Shown: in pieces, positions 17,251-25,170 of the stretch
Layout of the letters: each line of letters starts with the position of its first letter
How positions within the stretch are numbered: the first letter of the stretch is position 1
DNA from: Streptomyces atratus
Lineage (GTDB): Bacteria; Actinomycetota; Actinomycetes; Streptomycetales; Streptomycetaceae
Reading direction: 5' to 3'
NCBI RefSeq assembly: GCF_014648655.1
Contig: NZ_BMRN01000027.1
Location: forward strand, 39,933-103,932
DNA length: 64,000 nucleotides
Position numbers and translations under genes: made by a program
The notes under the pieces: generated by a model
Told to the model about the DNA's origin: nothing
Seen by the model: the letters and a program-made list of their open reading frames with translations, nothing else
Database searches by the model: none

Positions 17251-18161
17251 ACGCCGCCCCCGCACTCATCGGCTACGCGGCGGCCATCGGGTTCCTCTCT
17301 CCCCGGGTGATGCTGCGGAGCGCCTGGCCGCACCGCGCCCCCGCGCTGGCCGCTGCGACGTGGCAGGCGCTGGCGGCCTCGTTCTCCATTTCGGTGGCAC
17401 TCGCCGCCTACCACCTCGCCACTCCGACCGAGCACCTCCATGCCGGGGTAATGGGGATTCTTCATTCCTGCGGAGTGGCTCTCGGCGCCGTGGGATCACA
17501 CGCCCCCACCACGGCCGACCGCCTCGCCGTCGCGCTCCCCGTCGCTGTCGCGCTGGCCCTGGCAGCAGGTTTCGCGTTCCAGGTGGTCCGTGCACGCAGG
17601 GCACGTTCCCGCCACCGTGCGGTCCTCGACATGGTCGGCCGCCGGTCACACCGGCTGGACGCCATCGTGGTCGAGCACACGGCCGCTGCCGCGTACTGCC
17701 TGCCAGGGAGGCACCCACGCATCGTCGTCAGCGGAGGCGCTGTACGCCTGCTCTCCCCCGAACAACTGGACGCCGTCCTGGAGCACGAGAGGGCCCATGT
17801 CGCCGGCCGCCATCATCTGGCGCTGGCCGCAGTGGAGGCGTTCTCCATGGTCTTCCTGCGGGTACCACTGGCCCGGCATGCAAGGGAACAGACCGCGCTC
17901 CTGCTGGAGATGATCGCGGACGACCGCGCATTGCGTCGCCATTCGCGCGATGTGCTCGCCTCCGCCATGTACGAGATGGCTGCGGCACGAGCCCCCAGGG
18001 GCGCGTTCGCCATGGGTGGCGACTCCGCCCTTGTCCGGCTCCAACGAGTACTCGGCCCGCGCCGTGGCACGCACCCCGCCTTGCGGGGCTCCGTGGCCGC
18101 GGCTGCGATCACGGTGCCACTGCTCCCTCTGCTCGTCACCTGCCCACTGGGCATCGTGTAG
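17247..18161 (+). CDS. BlaR1-like M56 membrane metallopeptidase
   Basis: 304 aa. The start is fixed by overlap with the BlaI-like stop. Hydrophobic segments in the first ~125 residues and a final one at the C-terminus (AAAAITVPLLPLLVT) flank a cytosolic zinc peptidase domain. That domain holds HERAH at about 180-184 and the downstream EMIADDRALR helix that supplies the third ligand. It lacks the penicillin-binding sensor domain of classical BlaR1, as is usual for the short actinomycete form. It probably cleaves or triggers removal of the partner repressor in response to an envelope or redox signal. Confidence 0.9.
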   Translation: MNAAPALIGYAAAIGFLSPRVMLRSAWPHRAPALAAATWQALAASFSISVALAAYHLATPTEHLHAGVMGILHSCGVALGAVGSHAPTTADRLAVALPVAVALALAAGFAFQVVRARRARSRHRAVLDMVGRRSHRLDAIVVEHTAAAAYCLPGRHPRIVVSGGAVRLLSPEQLDAVLEHERAHVAGRHHLALAAVEAFSMVFLRVPLARHAREQTALLLEMIADDRALRRHSRDVLASAMYEMAAARAPRGAFAMGGDSALVRLQRVLGPRRGTHPALRGSVAAAAITVPLLPLLVTCPLGIV

Positions 18162-18629
18162 CGGAACCGCTCTCTTCGCCGTCCTCGCGAAGCGACGTGC
18201 CACGGAACGCCCCGTTCCTCGCACGCTGCTCGCTGCTCGCTGCTCGCTGCTATGGGCGGCGTACTGGCCACGGGTCGCCCTGGCCACGTGCGGAGGTGGG
18301 GAGTCGGACCCGGGCGAAGCCCCGGACTCCGCGCACGTGCGCAAGTGGTCGACTCCGCTGCTTCTTTCGCCCTGACCTATGGACTCCTACGCCCACGGGT
18401 GGCCGCCAGCAGAGGGCTTGTTGAGTCCGCGACGGCGTCGGAACCGGGAGAGGAGTGCGGCCGGGATCATCCAGGCCGGGCTGAGCGAGCGGTCTCGGTG
18501 GGGCAAGAGGCAGAGCACGTCTGGTGGTGACGGCGAAGGCCTGTGCGACGGAGAGGCTCGCAGCTGCCCCTTGCTGGTGCCACCCGCGGAGGCAGCCACC
18601 CGGAGGCAGCTGCCTCGCTGTTGTCGCGG
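18162..18629. other. Intergenic region with a 7-bp tandem repeat and a 14-bp palindrome
   Basis: 468 bp between the M56 gene and the 3' end of the rhodanese pseudogene. It contains cgctgct repeated four times (18224-18251) and a perfect palindrome gaggcagctgcctc (18603-18616), 14 nt past the stop of the minus-strand pseudogene, which may act as its terminator. No gene was recognised on either strand. Confidence 0.45.
18224..18251. repeat. Four tandem copies of a 7-bp unit
   Basis: The unit cgctgct occurs four times without interruption. Seven-base units are prone to slippage, but here the repeat lies outside any supported gene, about 60 bp after the M56 stop. Confidence 0.7.
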
Positions 18630-19234
18630 TCAATTCCGTCGCAGGGTGGCGAGGGTGTGGTCCAGAGCGGCTCGGCTGGTGCGGTTGTAGGGGAGCTTTC
18701 CGAGCAGGGCGGCCATGGCACAGCTGTTGGTGAGGGCGGAGTAGACGAGGCCTGCCGCGATTCCTGCGGAGAGCAGCTGGAAGGCGGGGTGGATCAACAG
18801 GCCGAGAAGCAGGCCGAGGAGGACGACGGAGCCTGCGGTAAGGCGGACCTGGCGGTCCATCGCCCACTTGGGCCGCGCCGTTGTTGTGGTGGGCCGGTGC
18901 AGGTCTTCGCCGGTGGAGACCCAGGCTGCAGTCCCGCCTTCCAGAGTCGAAGCGGGAATGCCGTTGCGGGACAGCAGTTCGCAGGCGTTCTGCGAGCGTG
19001 CTCCGGAGGCGCAGACCACGAGGAGCTCACTGCGGTCGGCGGCATCGCGCAGGGTCGGCAGGGCGTGGCCTAGGTCGTCGAGGGGGATGTTGTGGGCGCC
19101 GGGCAGGTGACCACCGGCGTACTCACCAGGCGTGCGTACATCGATGACGGTCTGCGTACATCGATGACGGTCAGGGAGTGCAGGCGCTCACGGGCGATGT
19201 CGGTGGTGAGGGTCGTGTGCATGGTGCGTGTCAT
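18630..19234 (-). pseudogene. Rhodanese-DUF2892 membrane protein, frameshifted by a 20-bp tandem duplication
   Basis: Reading from the ATG at 19234, the protein begins MTRTMHTTLTTDIARERLHS and LTVIDVR, then loses frame and stops about 20 residues later. Removing one copy of the 20-bp tandem repeat at 19133-19172 restores one 194-codon frame: TPGEYAGGHLPGAHNIPLDD, then the rhodanese active loop CASGARS, then two membrane helices of DUF2892 type (VVLLGLLLGLLIHPAFQLLS and following), ending at 18630. The span is 605 bp, exactly 20 more than 195 codons. Such proteins shuttle sulfane sulfur at the membrane and often sit with TauE exporters, as here (24 nt downstream of the tauE-like gene). The lesion is recent, because the rest of the frame is intact. 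A GTG/ATG restart could still make the membrane half. Confidence 0.85.
19133..19172. repeat. Perfect 20-bp tandem duplication that breaks the rhodanese gene
   Basis: tgcgtacatcgatgacggtc occurs twice back to back (19133-19152 and 19153-19172). Twenty is not a multiple of three, so the second copy shifts the minus-strand frame just after the DVR motif. Precise loss of one copy would repair the gene. Confidence 0.9.
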
Positions 19235-19258
19235 GTCTTTCGCATTGGTGCGGGTGGG

Positions 19259-20002
19259 TCAGATGAGGCTGTCGATGAGCATGAGGGCGGCCACGACCAG
19301 CAGGACGTAGGCGAACGCCCGCTGCAAGCCGTTGCCGGAAAGTTTCGCGGCGAGGCGTTTGCCGTCCCAGGCGCCGAGGATCGCGGCTCCGGTGAAGGGT
19401 GCGATGACGGCCCAGTCGAGGCCGTCGGCGGTGCCGGTGCGGGTGGCGAGCGCGGCCACCGAGTTGATGGTGATGACCAGGAGGCTGGTACCGACAGCGG
19501 CCTTCATCCGCAGGCCGAGCGCGCCGACCAGGGCAGGCACAGCGAGGAATCCCCCGCCTACGCCGAGTACACCGGTGACGGCGCCGAGACCGGCCCCCGC
19601 ACCGGCGGCCCGCGCCGGTTGCACGGAACTGTCCTCCGCCGAGCGGCCGGGGCGGAGCATGCGCCACGCCGCGAGCGCGGCGATCACCGAGAAGGCGGTG
19701 GTCAGGACGGGGGCGGGAATATCGCGGGCCGCGAGTCCACCGAGCATGGCAGGGACGATGCCCGCGGCGGCGAACAACAGTCCGGCCCGCCATCGGACGT
19801 GGCCGTCCCGAGCGTGGGCGAGCAGGGAGGTGAGCGATGTCGCGGCGACGATGATCAGGCTGGCGGTAGTGGCGGCGACGGGGCTGAAGCCGAGCAGGTA
19901 GATCAGCGCCGGGACGGCCAGGACGCTTCCGCCACCGCCGAGCCCTCCCAGTGCCAGGCCGACTGCGGCTCCGGCCACCAGTGCCAGGATGAGCGCACTC
20001 AT
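19259..20002 (-). CDS. TauE/SafE-family sulfite/sulfur-compound exporter
   Basis: 247 aa starting at an ATG that overlaps the upstream rhodanese stop. It is almost wholly hydrophobic, with about eight predicted membrane segments. Two repeats carry the Gly-rich family signature: GGLGGGGSVLAVPAL near residue 20 and LGVGGGFLAVPALVG near 145. This inverted-repeat topology defines TauE/SafE (DUF81) anion exporters. In cst-like operons they are thought to remove sulfite or related anions produced by persulfide oxidation. The genetic context here (rhodanese upstream, MBL-rhodanese at the head, CstR-like operators) supports that role. Specificity is inferred, not visible. Confidence 0.88.
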   Translation of the reverse strand: MSALILALVAGAAVGLALGGLGGGGSVLAVPALIYLLGFSPVAATTASLIIVAATSLTSLLAHARDGHVRWRAGLLFAAAGIVPAMLGGLAARDIPAPVLTTAFSVIAALAAWRMLRPGRSAEDSSVQPARAAGAGAGLGAVTGVLGVGGGFLAVPALVGALGLRMKAAVGTSLLVITINSVAALATRTGTADGLDWAVIAPFTGAAILGAWDGKRLAAKLSGNGLQRAFAYVLLVVAALMLIDSLI

Positions 20003-20358
20003 ACGACGGTGCCCGCCGCCCCACGGGCGTCATGGACCGGCAGTCCCTGACGGGCCCAGGCAGCCATGCCACCGGTGACGTCGATCACGTCGAGGCCCCG
20101 TTCGGCCAGCAGGCGGGCAGCATGCCGTGAGCGGTTGCCGGAGCGGCAGATCAACACCAGCCGCGGGCCGCCCCCTGCGCCGGGTACATCTACGCCGGCC
20201 GTCAGCCGGGACATGGGCAGATGCCGGGCGCCGGGGACGTGCCCGGCCTGCCATTCATCCGCCTCACGCACATCCAGCAGGACGACAGCATGTTCCTGGA
20301 GCATGCTGTGGGCTTCGGTGACGCTGAGGCGGCCGGAACCGTGTCGAAGGAGAGACAT
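19999..20358 (-). CDS. Single-domain rhodanese sulfurtransferase
   Basis: 119 aa, one complete rhodanese domain: LLDVREADEWQAGHVPGARH, the active-site loop CRSGNRSRHAA with Cys about 71, and a C-terminal VTGGMAAWARQGLPV. It should carry sulfane sulfur as a cysteine persulfide and pass it to, or take it from, the MBL-fold protein encoded 40 nt upstream. Its stop overlaps the ATG of the TauE-like gene (ATGA). The start has a good ribosome site (gaaaggagc). Confidence 0.92.
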   Translation of the reverse strand: MSLLRHGSGRLSVTEAHSMLQEHAVVLLDVREADEWQAGHVPGARHLPMSRLTAGVDVPGAGGGPRLVLICRSGNRSRHAARLLAERGLDVIDVTGGMAAWARQGLPVHDARGAAGTVV

Positions 20359-20398
20359 GTGAAGGCTCCTTTCGGTGTCGGAGAAGGTGTGGGGCGGT

Positions 20399-21766
20399 TC
20401 AGCCGTTGGTACGGACGGTCAGGCCCGCTTCGGCCGCCTGGTCGAAACCGTCGTCCACGGCGACCACGTCACGGCCTGCCGCGTCCAGCAGCGAGGCCGC
20501 GATCCCGGCCCGCATGCCGCCGGCACAGTGCACCCAGACGGTTCCGGCGGGAACCTCGTCGATCCGCTGGTGCAGCGTGTGCACGGGGATGTGGACGGAG
20601 CCCTCGATGTATCCGCCGGCGCGCTCGGAGTCGCGGCGGACGTCGAGGATCACGGGATCCGCCGCCCCGCGGAGTTCTGCGGCCAGATCGGCGAAGACCG
20701 CCCGGCGGAACGACGCCGGAGCCTCACCGGGGCGCAGCCAGTCGGCCGGGCCCCCGGTGGCCGCGGCGGCGGGCCGGTCGATACCGACGCGGACCAGCTC
20801 GCGCTGCGCCGCGGCAAGCTGCTGGGCCGACTCGGCGAGCAGGGTGACGGACTTGCCCCACGGGATCATCCACGCGAGGTAGGTGGCGATCTTGCCATCG
20901 GCCTCGAAGTTGAACGACCCCGTGACGTGTCCGTCGGCGAACGCGACGCGGTTGCGCAGGTCGACGACCCACTCACCGGCTGCGAGCCGGGCGGCGATCT
21001 CCTCGGCGTCCGCGCGGGGCGGCGCGGTCAGGTCGACCGGGTCCGGGCCCGTCGAATTGGCCGGGCCCATGTGCGCGTAGTACGCGGGTACGTCCTCCAG
21101 GCCGGCGAGCAGTTCGGCGACGAAGGTGTCGATGTCCTGGGCCAGTGCGGCGTTGACCGTCTTCTCCCGGCCGATGGTGCTCGCGTCGCCCTCGGCCTGC
21201 CCGGACGAGCAGAAGCTGCCGAAGCCGTGGGTGGGCAACACCGATGTCGTGTCGGGCAGTTCGGCGGCGAGCCGGTGCGCAGAGGCGTGCTGGGCGCGGG
21301 CCAGGTGCTCGGTGAGCCGGGGCTCGACCAGGTCGGGGCGGCCCACGGTGCCGATGAGCAGCGAACCGCCGGTGAAGGCAGCGACGGGGGTACCGCTCTC
21401 CTCCAGGACGTAGGCCGTGTGGTGCGGGGTGTGGCCGGGGGTCGCCAGGGCCCGCACGGCTATGCCGTCATCGATCTCGATCACGTCGCCGTCATGGACC
21501 GGGACACGGGCGAAGGCGACATGAGCGGCGGCCGGCACCAGATAGGCGGCACCCGTCAGCCGGGCCAGTTCCAGACCGCCGGTCACGTAGTCGTTGTGGA
21601 TGTGCGTCTCCACGACGTGTGTGATGCGCACGCCTCGCCGCGCGGCGGCCGCGATGAGCTGGTCGATGTCCCGCGGCGGGTCGACCGCCACCGCCGTCAG
21701 GGCACCCCCGGCCAGGTAGTGCCGGTTGCCCAGGCCGTCGATCTCAATGGTGTCGACGAAGAACAT
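20399..21766 (-). CDS. MBL-fold persulfide dioxygenase-like protein with two rhodanese domains (CstB-like)
   Basis: 455 aa from an ATG preceded by aggaaggga. Residues 1-240 are a metallo-beta-lactamase-fold domain with THIHNDYVTG (His about 55 and 57, Asp about 59) and a GHTPHHTA loop, typical of non-haem iron persulfide dioxygenases (ETHE1 class). Residues 255-350 are a rhodanese-like domain whose active Cys is absent (TLLAESAQQ). Residues 360-455 are a second rhodanese with Cys in VHCAGGMRAG. Such fusions oxidise low-molecular-weight persulfide to sulfite or thiosulfate. It heads the operon and reads away from two CsoR/CstR-type palindromes. Confidence 0.9.
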   Translation of the reverse strand: MFFVDTIEIDGLGNRHYLAGGALTAVAVDPPRDIDQLIAAAARRGVRITHVVETHIHNDYVTGGLELARLTGAAYLVPAAAHVAFARVPVHDGDVIEIDDGIAVRALATPGHTPHHTAYVLEESGTPVAAFTGGSLLIGTVGRPDLVEPRLTEHLARAQHASAHRLAAELPDTTSVLPTHGFGSFCSSGQAEGDASTIGREKTVNAALAQDIDTFVAELLAGLEDVPAYYAHMGPANSTGPDPVDLTAPPRADAEEIAARLAAGEWVVDLRNRVAFADGHVTGSFNFEADGKIATYLAWMIPWGKSVTLLAESAQQLAAAQRELVRVGIDRPAAAATGGPADWLRPGEAPASFRRAVFADLAAELRGAADPVILDVRRDSERAGGYIEGSVHIPVHTLHQRIDEVPAGTVWVHCAGGMRAGIAASLLDAAGRDVVAVDDGFDQAAEAGLTVRTNG

Positions 21767-21795
21767 GCGCCGCTCCCTTCCTCATTCCGATTGAG

Positions 21796-21809
21796 TACCC
21801 CCAGGGGTA
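21796..21809. promoter_or_regulatory. CsoR/CstR-family operator, copy 1
   Basis: taccccc-aggggta is a near-perfect palindrome 29 nt upstream of the MBL-rhodanese start. The form TACCCC(C/T)nGGGGTA matches operators described for CsoR-family repressors, including CsoR of Streptomyces. It lies in the divergent gap between the sulfur operon and the DUF302-csoR remnant. Confidence 0.75.
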
Positions 21810-21830
21810 TTAAATCCAACCGTAACAGAT

Positions 21831-21844
21831 TACCCCTGGGGGTA
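21831..21844. promoter_or_regulatory. CsoR/CstR-family operator, copy 2, overlapping a -10-like site
   Basis: tacccctgggggta is the inverse form of copy 1, centred 35 bp away. TATAGT at 21843-21848 overlaps its right end and could be the -10 of the rightward (DUF302-csoR) promoter, so repressor binding would block it. One operator per divergent direction is the simplest reading. Confidence 0.75.
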
Positions 21845-21889
21845 TAGTCGAGTGAGAATCATCCGCTCTTTCCAGCAGCGGAGAGGACC

Positions 21890-22304
21890 ATGGGTTACGA
21901 CCGCACCGTGCGCGTCCCTGCCGGCTTCGCCCGTACGGTGGCCGCCGCGCGGGAGGCACTCGCCGCAGAAGGTTTCGGCGTACTCACCGATCGACGTGAC
22001 CGCAACGCTCAGGGCCGAGCTCAACCGTGACATCGAGGACTACCTGATCCTCGGCACGCGCAACCCCCACCTGGCCGCACAGGCCCTCGACGGCGACCGC
22101 AGCGTCGGACTGCTACTGCCCTGCAACGTGGCGATTCGCACCGCAGGGCAGTGGACGGCGGTGCAGGCCCTGGACCCCGCAACCATGGTTACCCTGACCG
22201 GCCTGGCCGCCATGACTCCGGTGGCCGACGAGAAAGCCGCAGCCCGCGCCGTACTGACCGCCTGCACCGCGCGCAGGGTCAGCCGGCCGGAGTCATCACC
22301 ATGA
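21890..22304 (+). pseudogene. DUF302 protein, disrupted by a 2-nt deletion
   Basis: The ATG at 21890 follows gagagg and gives MGYDRTVRVPAGFARTVAAA and EALAAEGFGVLT, the standard DUF302 N-terminus. After about 33 residues the frame fails at about 21989: the expected Glu-Ile-Asp-Val codons lack two bases. A shifted frame then resumes the family sequence (IDVTATLRAELNRDIEDYLI, ACN-like replaced by TRN, VGLLLPCNVAIR, VQALDPATMVTLTG). The 415-bp length plus two equals exactly 139 codons. The stop overlaps the csoR remnant ATG (ATGA). DUF302 proteins accompany sulfur and metal stress genes, but their function is unclear. Confidence 0.82.
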
Positions 22305-22489
22305 CCGAGGAAGGCCGGGACTGACGTGACGTGATGACCCAACTCGCCGCCGCCAGCCGCGCACTGGACCGCGCCGGCTTCAAATTCTTCGCCGGCCGGA
22401 TGCGCGAATGCATGACCACCCCCATCGGCGGCGGCGAACCTCGGATGAACGAAGCGGAGGTGGATAAACCCTTCCTCACCCTGGCCTGA
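22301..22489 (+). pseudogene. csoR: CsoR/CstR-family repressor remnant: internal deletion plus stop at the sensing-Cys codon
   Basis: From the ATG overlapping the DUF302 stop, the frame gives MTEEGRD and then TGA at 22322-22324, followed in the same frame by RDVMTQLAAASRALDRAGFK, FAGRMRECM and EAEVDKPFLTLA to the TGA at 22487-22489. Intact family members read about ...GRDCxDVxTQLAAxSRALDRAGFK. The TGA therefore stands exactly where the conserved ligand/thiol Cys codon (TGC) belongs, and the first helix (about 25-30 residues between MTE and EGRD) is deleted. The product cannot be a working repressor. Since matching operators sit 450 bp upstream, this was probably the local regulator of the sulfur operon. 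Confidence 0.82.
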
Positions 22490-23167
22490 CCATCCCGCCC
22501 CGCAATCACCGACGACACGCTGGACACCGCCCTACGTTGCCGCGCGAACGACGAAACCGCCGAACGGATCCAGCCCGAACCGATCACCCCACCGGCTCGC
22601 ACAAGGACGCAACCCAAGCCTGTCGAGCGTCCACCGGCCGCTGGCCAAACACCAGAAGGCGCAGGCGTACTGGGCAACCGCCACTCAAGCACGTACCGAC
22701 TTTGCGGCCTTTCCCAACGTGACCGCCACCCAGAGTGATTACTCCGCACCACTCACACCTGGCCGACGCAGGTCCCTGGCCCGACGTCCGTCGCGGCGAC
22801 GTCTCACGGCCCGTCATGGTGCCCTCCGTCGGCGCGATGCGGTCGCCTCGCACACCACCAAGGCAGGCTCGTCATCTTCGGCAAGTACACCCCCGCGCAG
22901 CCCCCTCAGCGGCCTCGGCGATCGAAACCCTTCTCATCCCTGAGCAGTCTGCACGGAGGCAGGCATGGACCGTCAGCGAACAGCGAGTACTTGCTACTAA
23001 AACACTTAGCTGTCTAGTATTTGGGCTCGGCCCTCTCGCATACGTGACCACACAAGTTCCGGGCGGTGCGGCCGAATGAGCCTCACGTACCCACAGCGCC
23101 TGACTACGCCAGAAGAACCGAACGATCCCTGGCGAGGGCGGTCGAGGAAGAAGGAGCTGGCCCCACC
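22490..23167. other. Intergenic region, no recognisable gene; AT-rich patch near the right end
   Basis: 678 bp between the csoR remnant and the NlpC/P60 gene. Short frames exist in all phases but none shows a family motif; the composition looks like decayed coding DNA. An unusually AT-rich patch (22984-23025) carries the promoter-like element listed separately. Confidence 0.45.
22991..23020 (+). promoter_or_regulatory. Promoter-like element upstream of the NlpC/P60 gene
   Basis: TTGCTA (22991-22996), an 18-nt spacer and TAGTAT (23015-23020) in an AT-rich island of otherwise GC-rich DNA, about 147 nt before the ATG at 23168. The fit to a housekeeping sigma consensus is moderate. Confidence 0.4.
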
Positions 23168-24205
23168 ATGGCGTCCCACCGCCGCCCCAAGCCGCCCCGC
23201 AGGAACCAGACGACCGTGCTCACGACAGCCGCTCTGGCCGTCGTCGCCCTGTCTGCGCAGTCGGCCTCGGCCGACCCTGTGCCCGATCCGACGAAGAAGG
23301 GCGTCAAAGCTCAAGTCGACCGGCTCTACGAAGAAGCCACACAGGCGACGGAGAAATACAACGGCGCCAAAGAGAAGGCCGACGGCCTCGAGAAGGATGT
23401 TTCGGCTCTTCAGGAAACCGCAGCACGCAAGCAGGCGGATCTCAATTCGATGCGTACACGCATAGGTTCCCTCGCCGGCGCCCAGTACCGCAGCGGCGGC
23501 GTGGACCCGTCCATGCAGCTGATGCTCTCCACCGACCCGGACTCCTTCCTGGAGAAGGCATCCCTCCTGGACCAGGTCGGCGCACGCGAACTGAGCATCT
23601 TTCAGCAGTTCCAGATCCAGCAGCGCGGACTGCAGCAGCAGCGGGTCGAAGCCTCCAGGAAGCTGGCGGATCTAGAGGCCACTCGCACCGAACTCCGCCG
23701 CAAGAAGTCTGAGATTCAAGGCAAACTCGCCTCCGCCCAGCGACTCCTCAACACTCTGAGCGCCAAGGAGAAGGCCCGGTTGGCGGCGGAGGAGGAACGC
23801 GCGAACCGCGACAGCGCGCGCGTGAACCTCGGCAATGAATCAAGCGCCTCCTCACTCGCCGCTGCAGCCTTCGACGCCGCCAAATCCCGCGTGGGCCTGC
23901 CCTATGTGTGGGGAGCCACGGGACCGGGATCCTTCGACTGCTCGGGCCTCACGTCGTGGGCGTTCAAGCAGGCCGGTGTCTCCATACCCCGCACCTCCCA
24001 GGCACAGGCCAACGCCGGAACGCGTATCAACTCACTGAGTGCTCTGAAGCCCGGCGACCTCATCATCATGCGGACCGACTTGAGCCACGTCGGCTTCTAC
24101 GCGGGCAACGGGCAGATACTCCACGCCCCCAAACCTGGAGCCCAGGTGCGCTACGAATCCATCGCACGCAGCGGTATGCCGTTCATGTGGGGCGTGCGAA
24201 TTTGA
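23168..24205 (+). CDS. Secreted NlpC/P60 cell-wall endopeptidase with coiled-coil N-domain
   Basis: 345 aa from the ATG at 23168 (aaggag 11 nt upstream). The N-terminus is basic and Pro-rich, followed by a signal peptide core (VLTTAALAVVALSAQSASA) with cleavage near residue 37. Residues about 45-225 form long charged helices with heptad character (VDRLYEEATQATEKYNGAKE and following). Residues 235-345 are the NlpC/P60 domain with Cys about 258 in FDCSGLTSWAF, His about 307 in LSHVGFYAGNG, and the third polar residue in ILHAPKPG. This is the RipA-like architecture of actinobacterial D,L-endopeptidases that split peptidoglycan stem peptides during growth; the coiled coil usually controls access to the active site. 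Confidence 0.92.
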   Translation: MASHRRPKPPRRNQTTVLTTAALAVVALSAQSASADPVPDPTKKGVKAQVDRLYEEATQATEKYNGAKEKADGLEKDVSALQETAARKQADLNSMRTRIGSLAGAQYRSGGVDPSMQLMLSTDPDSFLEKASLLDQVGARELSIFQQFQIQQRGLQQQRVEASRKLADLEATRTELRRKKSEIQGKLASAQRLLNTLSAKEKARLAAEEERANRDSARVNLGNESSASSLAAAAFDAAKSRVGLPYVWGATGPGSFDCSGLTSWAFKQAGVSIPRTSQAQANAGTRINSLSALKPGDLIIMRTDLSHVGFYAGNGQILHAPKPGAQVRYESIARSGMPFMWGVRI

Positions 24206-24220
24206 CGCCCACCCGAAAGC

Positions 24221-24249
24221 CCCGCCCAGCCACCGGCGAGCGGGGCGGG
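24221..24249. terminator. GC hairpin between convergent genes
   Basis: A 7-bp stem cccgccc / gggcggg with a 15-nt loop lies in the 63-bp gap between the NlpC/P60 gene (+) and the CBS-BON gene (-). It is suitably placed to stop both transcripts. Confidence 0.45.
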
Positions 24250-24268
24250 TTGCGGGGGCCCGAATGTC

Positions 24269-24943
24269 TCACGTGTCGGTGCGGGAAGTCCGGGCGTCGT
24301 CGGTCCGGTAGGTGATGTGCTCAGCGACGGAGACCACACCGTCGACGCTCCGGCACAGCCTTTCGATGATGGGGATCAGGCTCTTGAACTCGACGGATCC
24401 GCCGAGGACGACCTGCCCCTGGCCTACTTCGACCGTCACCTCCGAGGGGGCCAGACCCATCGTCCGCTGCAGCACGTCCCGGTTGATTTCCTCATGGATG
24501 GCGTCGTCGCGGCGCAGGAAGACCCGCAGCAGGTCACTGCGGCTGACGATACCCAGCAACTTGTCCGTCTCGTCCACGACGGGCAGCCGTTTGACGTTCT
24601 GCACCTCCATGAGCCGGGCCGCCTCGACCACGGTCCACTCCGGACGCGCACACACCGCGGGAGCCGACATCAGTTCCTCGGCCCGGGCCCCCTCCGCCTT
24701 GGCCCGCTCCCACGCCTCCAGATGCGGAATCGGTGTCCGGCCGGACGGATCGGCCTGGTCGGAAGACTTGCGCAGCAGATCGGCCTCGGACACAACACCC
24801 AGGGGCCGATCCAGTTCATCCACAACGGGTACCGCTGTGACATCGTTCTCCGCCAACAGCTTGACGATCTCTTTGAACGGCAGGTCACGCCGTGCCCGGA
24901 CGACGTCTCGAGTCATGAGCTCTGCGACAGATCGGTGGTGCAT
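24269..24943 (-). CDS. CBS-CBS-BON domain protein
   Basis: 224 aa. The start at the ATG 24943 is set by the ribosome site gaaaggagaa; a longer upstream frame is unlikely. There are two CBS domains: residues 1-65 (VAELMTRDVVRARRDLPFKE... VPVVDELDRPLGVVSEADLL) and about 90-155 (ELMSAPAVCARPEWTVVEAA... LPVVDETDKLLGIVSRSDLL). A BON domain follows from about 160 (INRDVLQRTMGLAPSEVTV, GQVVLGGSVEF). CBS pairs bind adenosyl nucleotides and BON domains bind membranes or phospholipid. The combination is common in Streptomyces stress regions, but the target is unknown. A second CBS protein (the M50 protease) lies 1.5 kb away. Confidence 0.88.
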   Translation of the reverse strand: MHHRSVAELMTRDVVRARRDLPFKEIVKLLAENDVTAVPVVDELDRPLGVVSEADLLRKSSDQADPSGRTPIPHLEAWERAKAEGARAEELMSAPAVCARPEWTVVEAARLMEVQNVKRLPVVDETDKLLGIVSRSDLLRVFLRRDDAIHEEINRDVLQRTMGLAPSEVTVEVGQGQVVLGGSVEFKSLIPIIERLCRSVDGVVSVAEHITYRTDDARTSRTDT

Positions 24944-25170
24944 GCGGCTTCTCCTTTCGGGGTGTGACGGCCAGTAATGGTCATGTGCCGAGCGTGTCAG
25001 GACCTGTCGCCCGCGAGCCGCGCCGGTGGCCCGGCCCCACTCGTCGGCGGACCAGTGGGCCCGATACCAGCCCCCTCGGCCCTGCGGAATCACGGTTTCT
25101 CATCCCGTGCGGCGACACGCCATGCGTGGCACGTTGGGTACAGCAACATGATGAGGAAACGGCGGCGATC

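Noticed and set aside
16488..18161. One 557-residue protein ending in an M56 peptidase domain
   Set aside because: The BlaI-like gene overlaps it in another frame with good start signals, and the first ~250 residues have no protein character; the real start is 17247.
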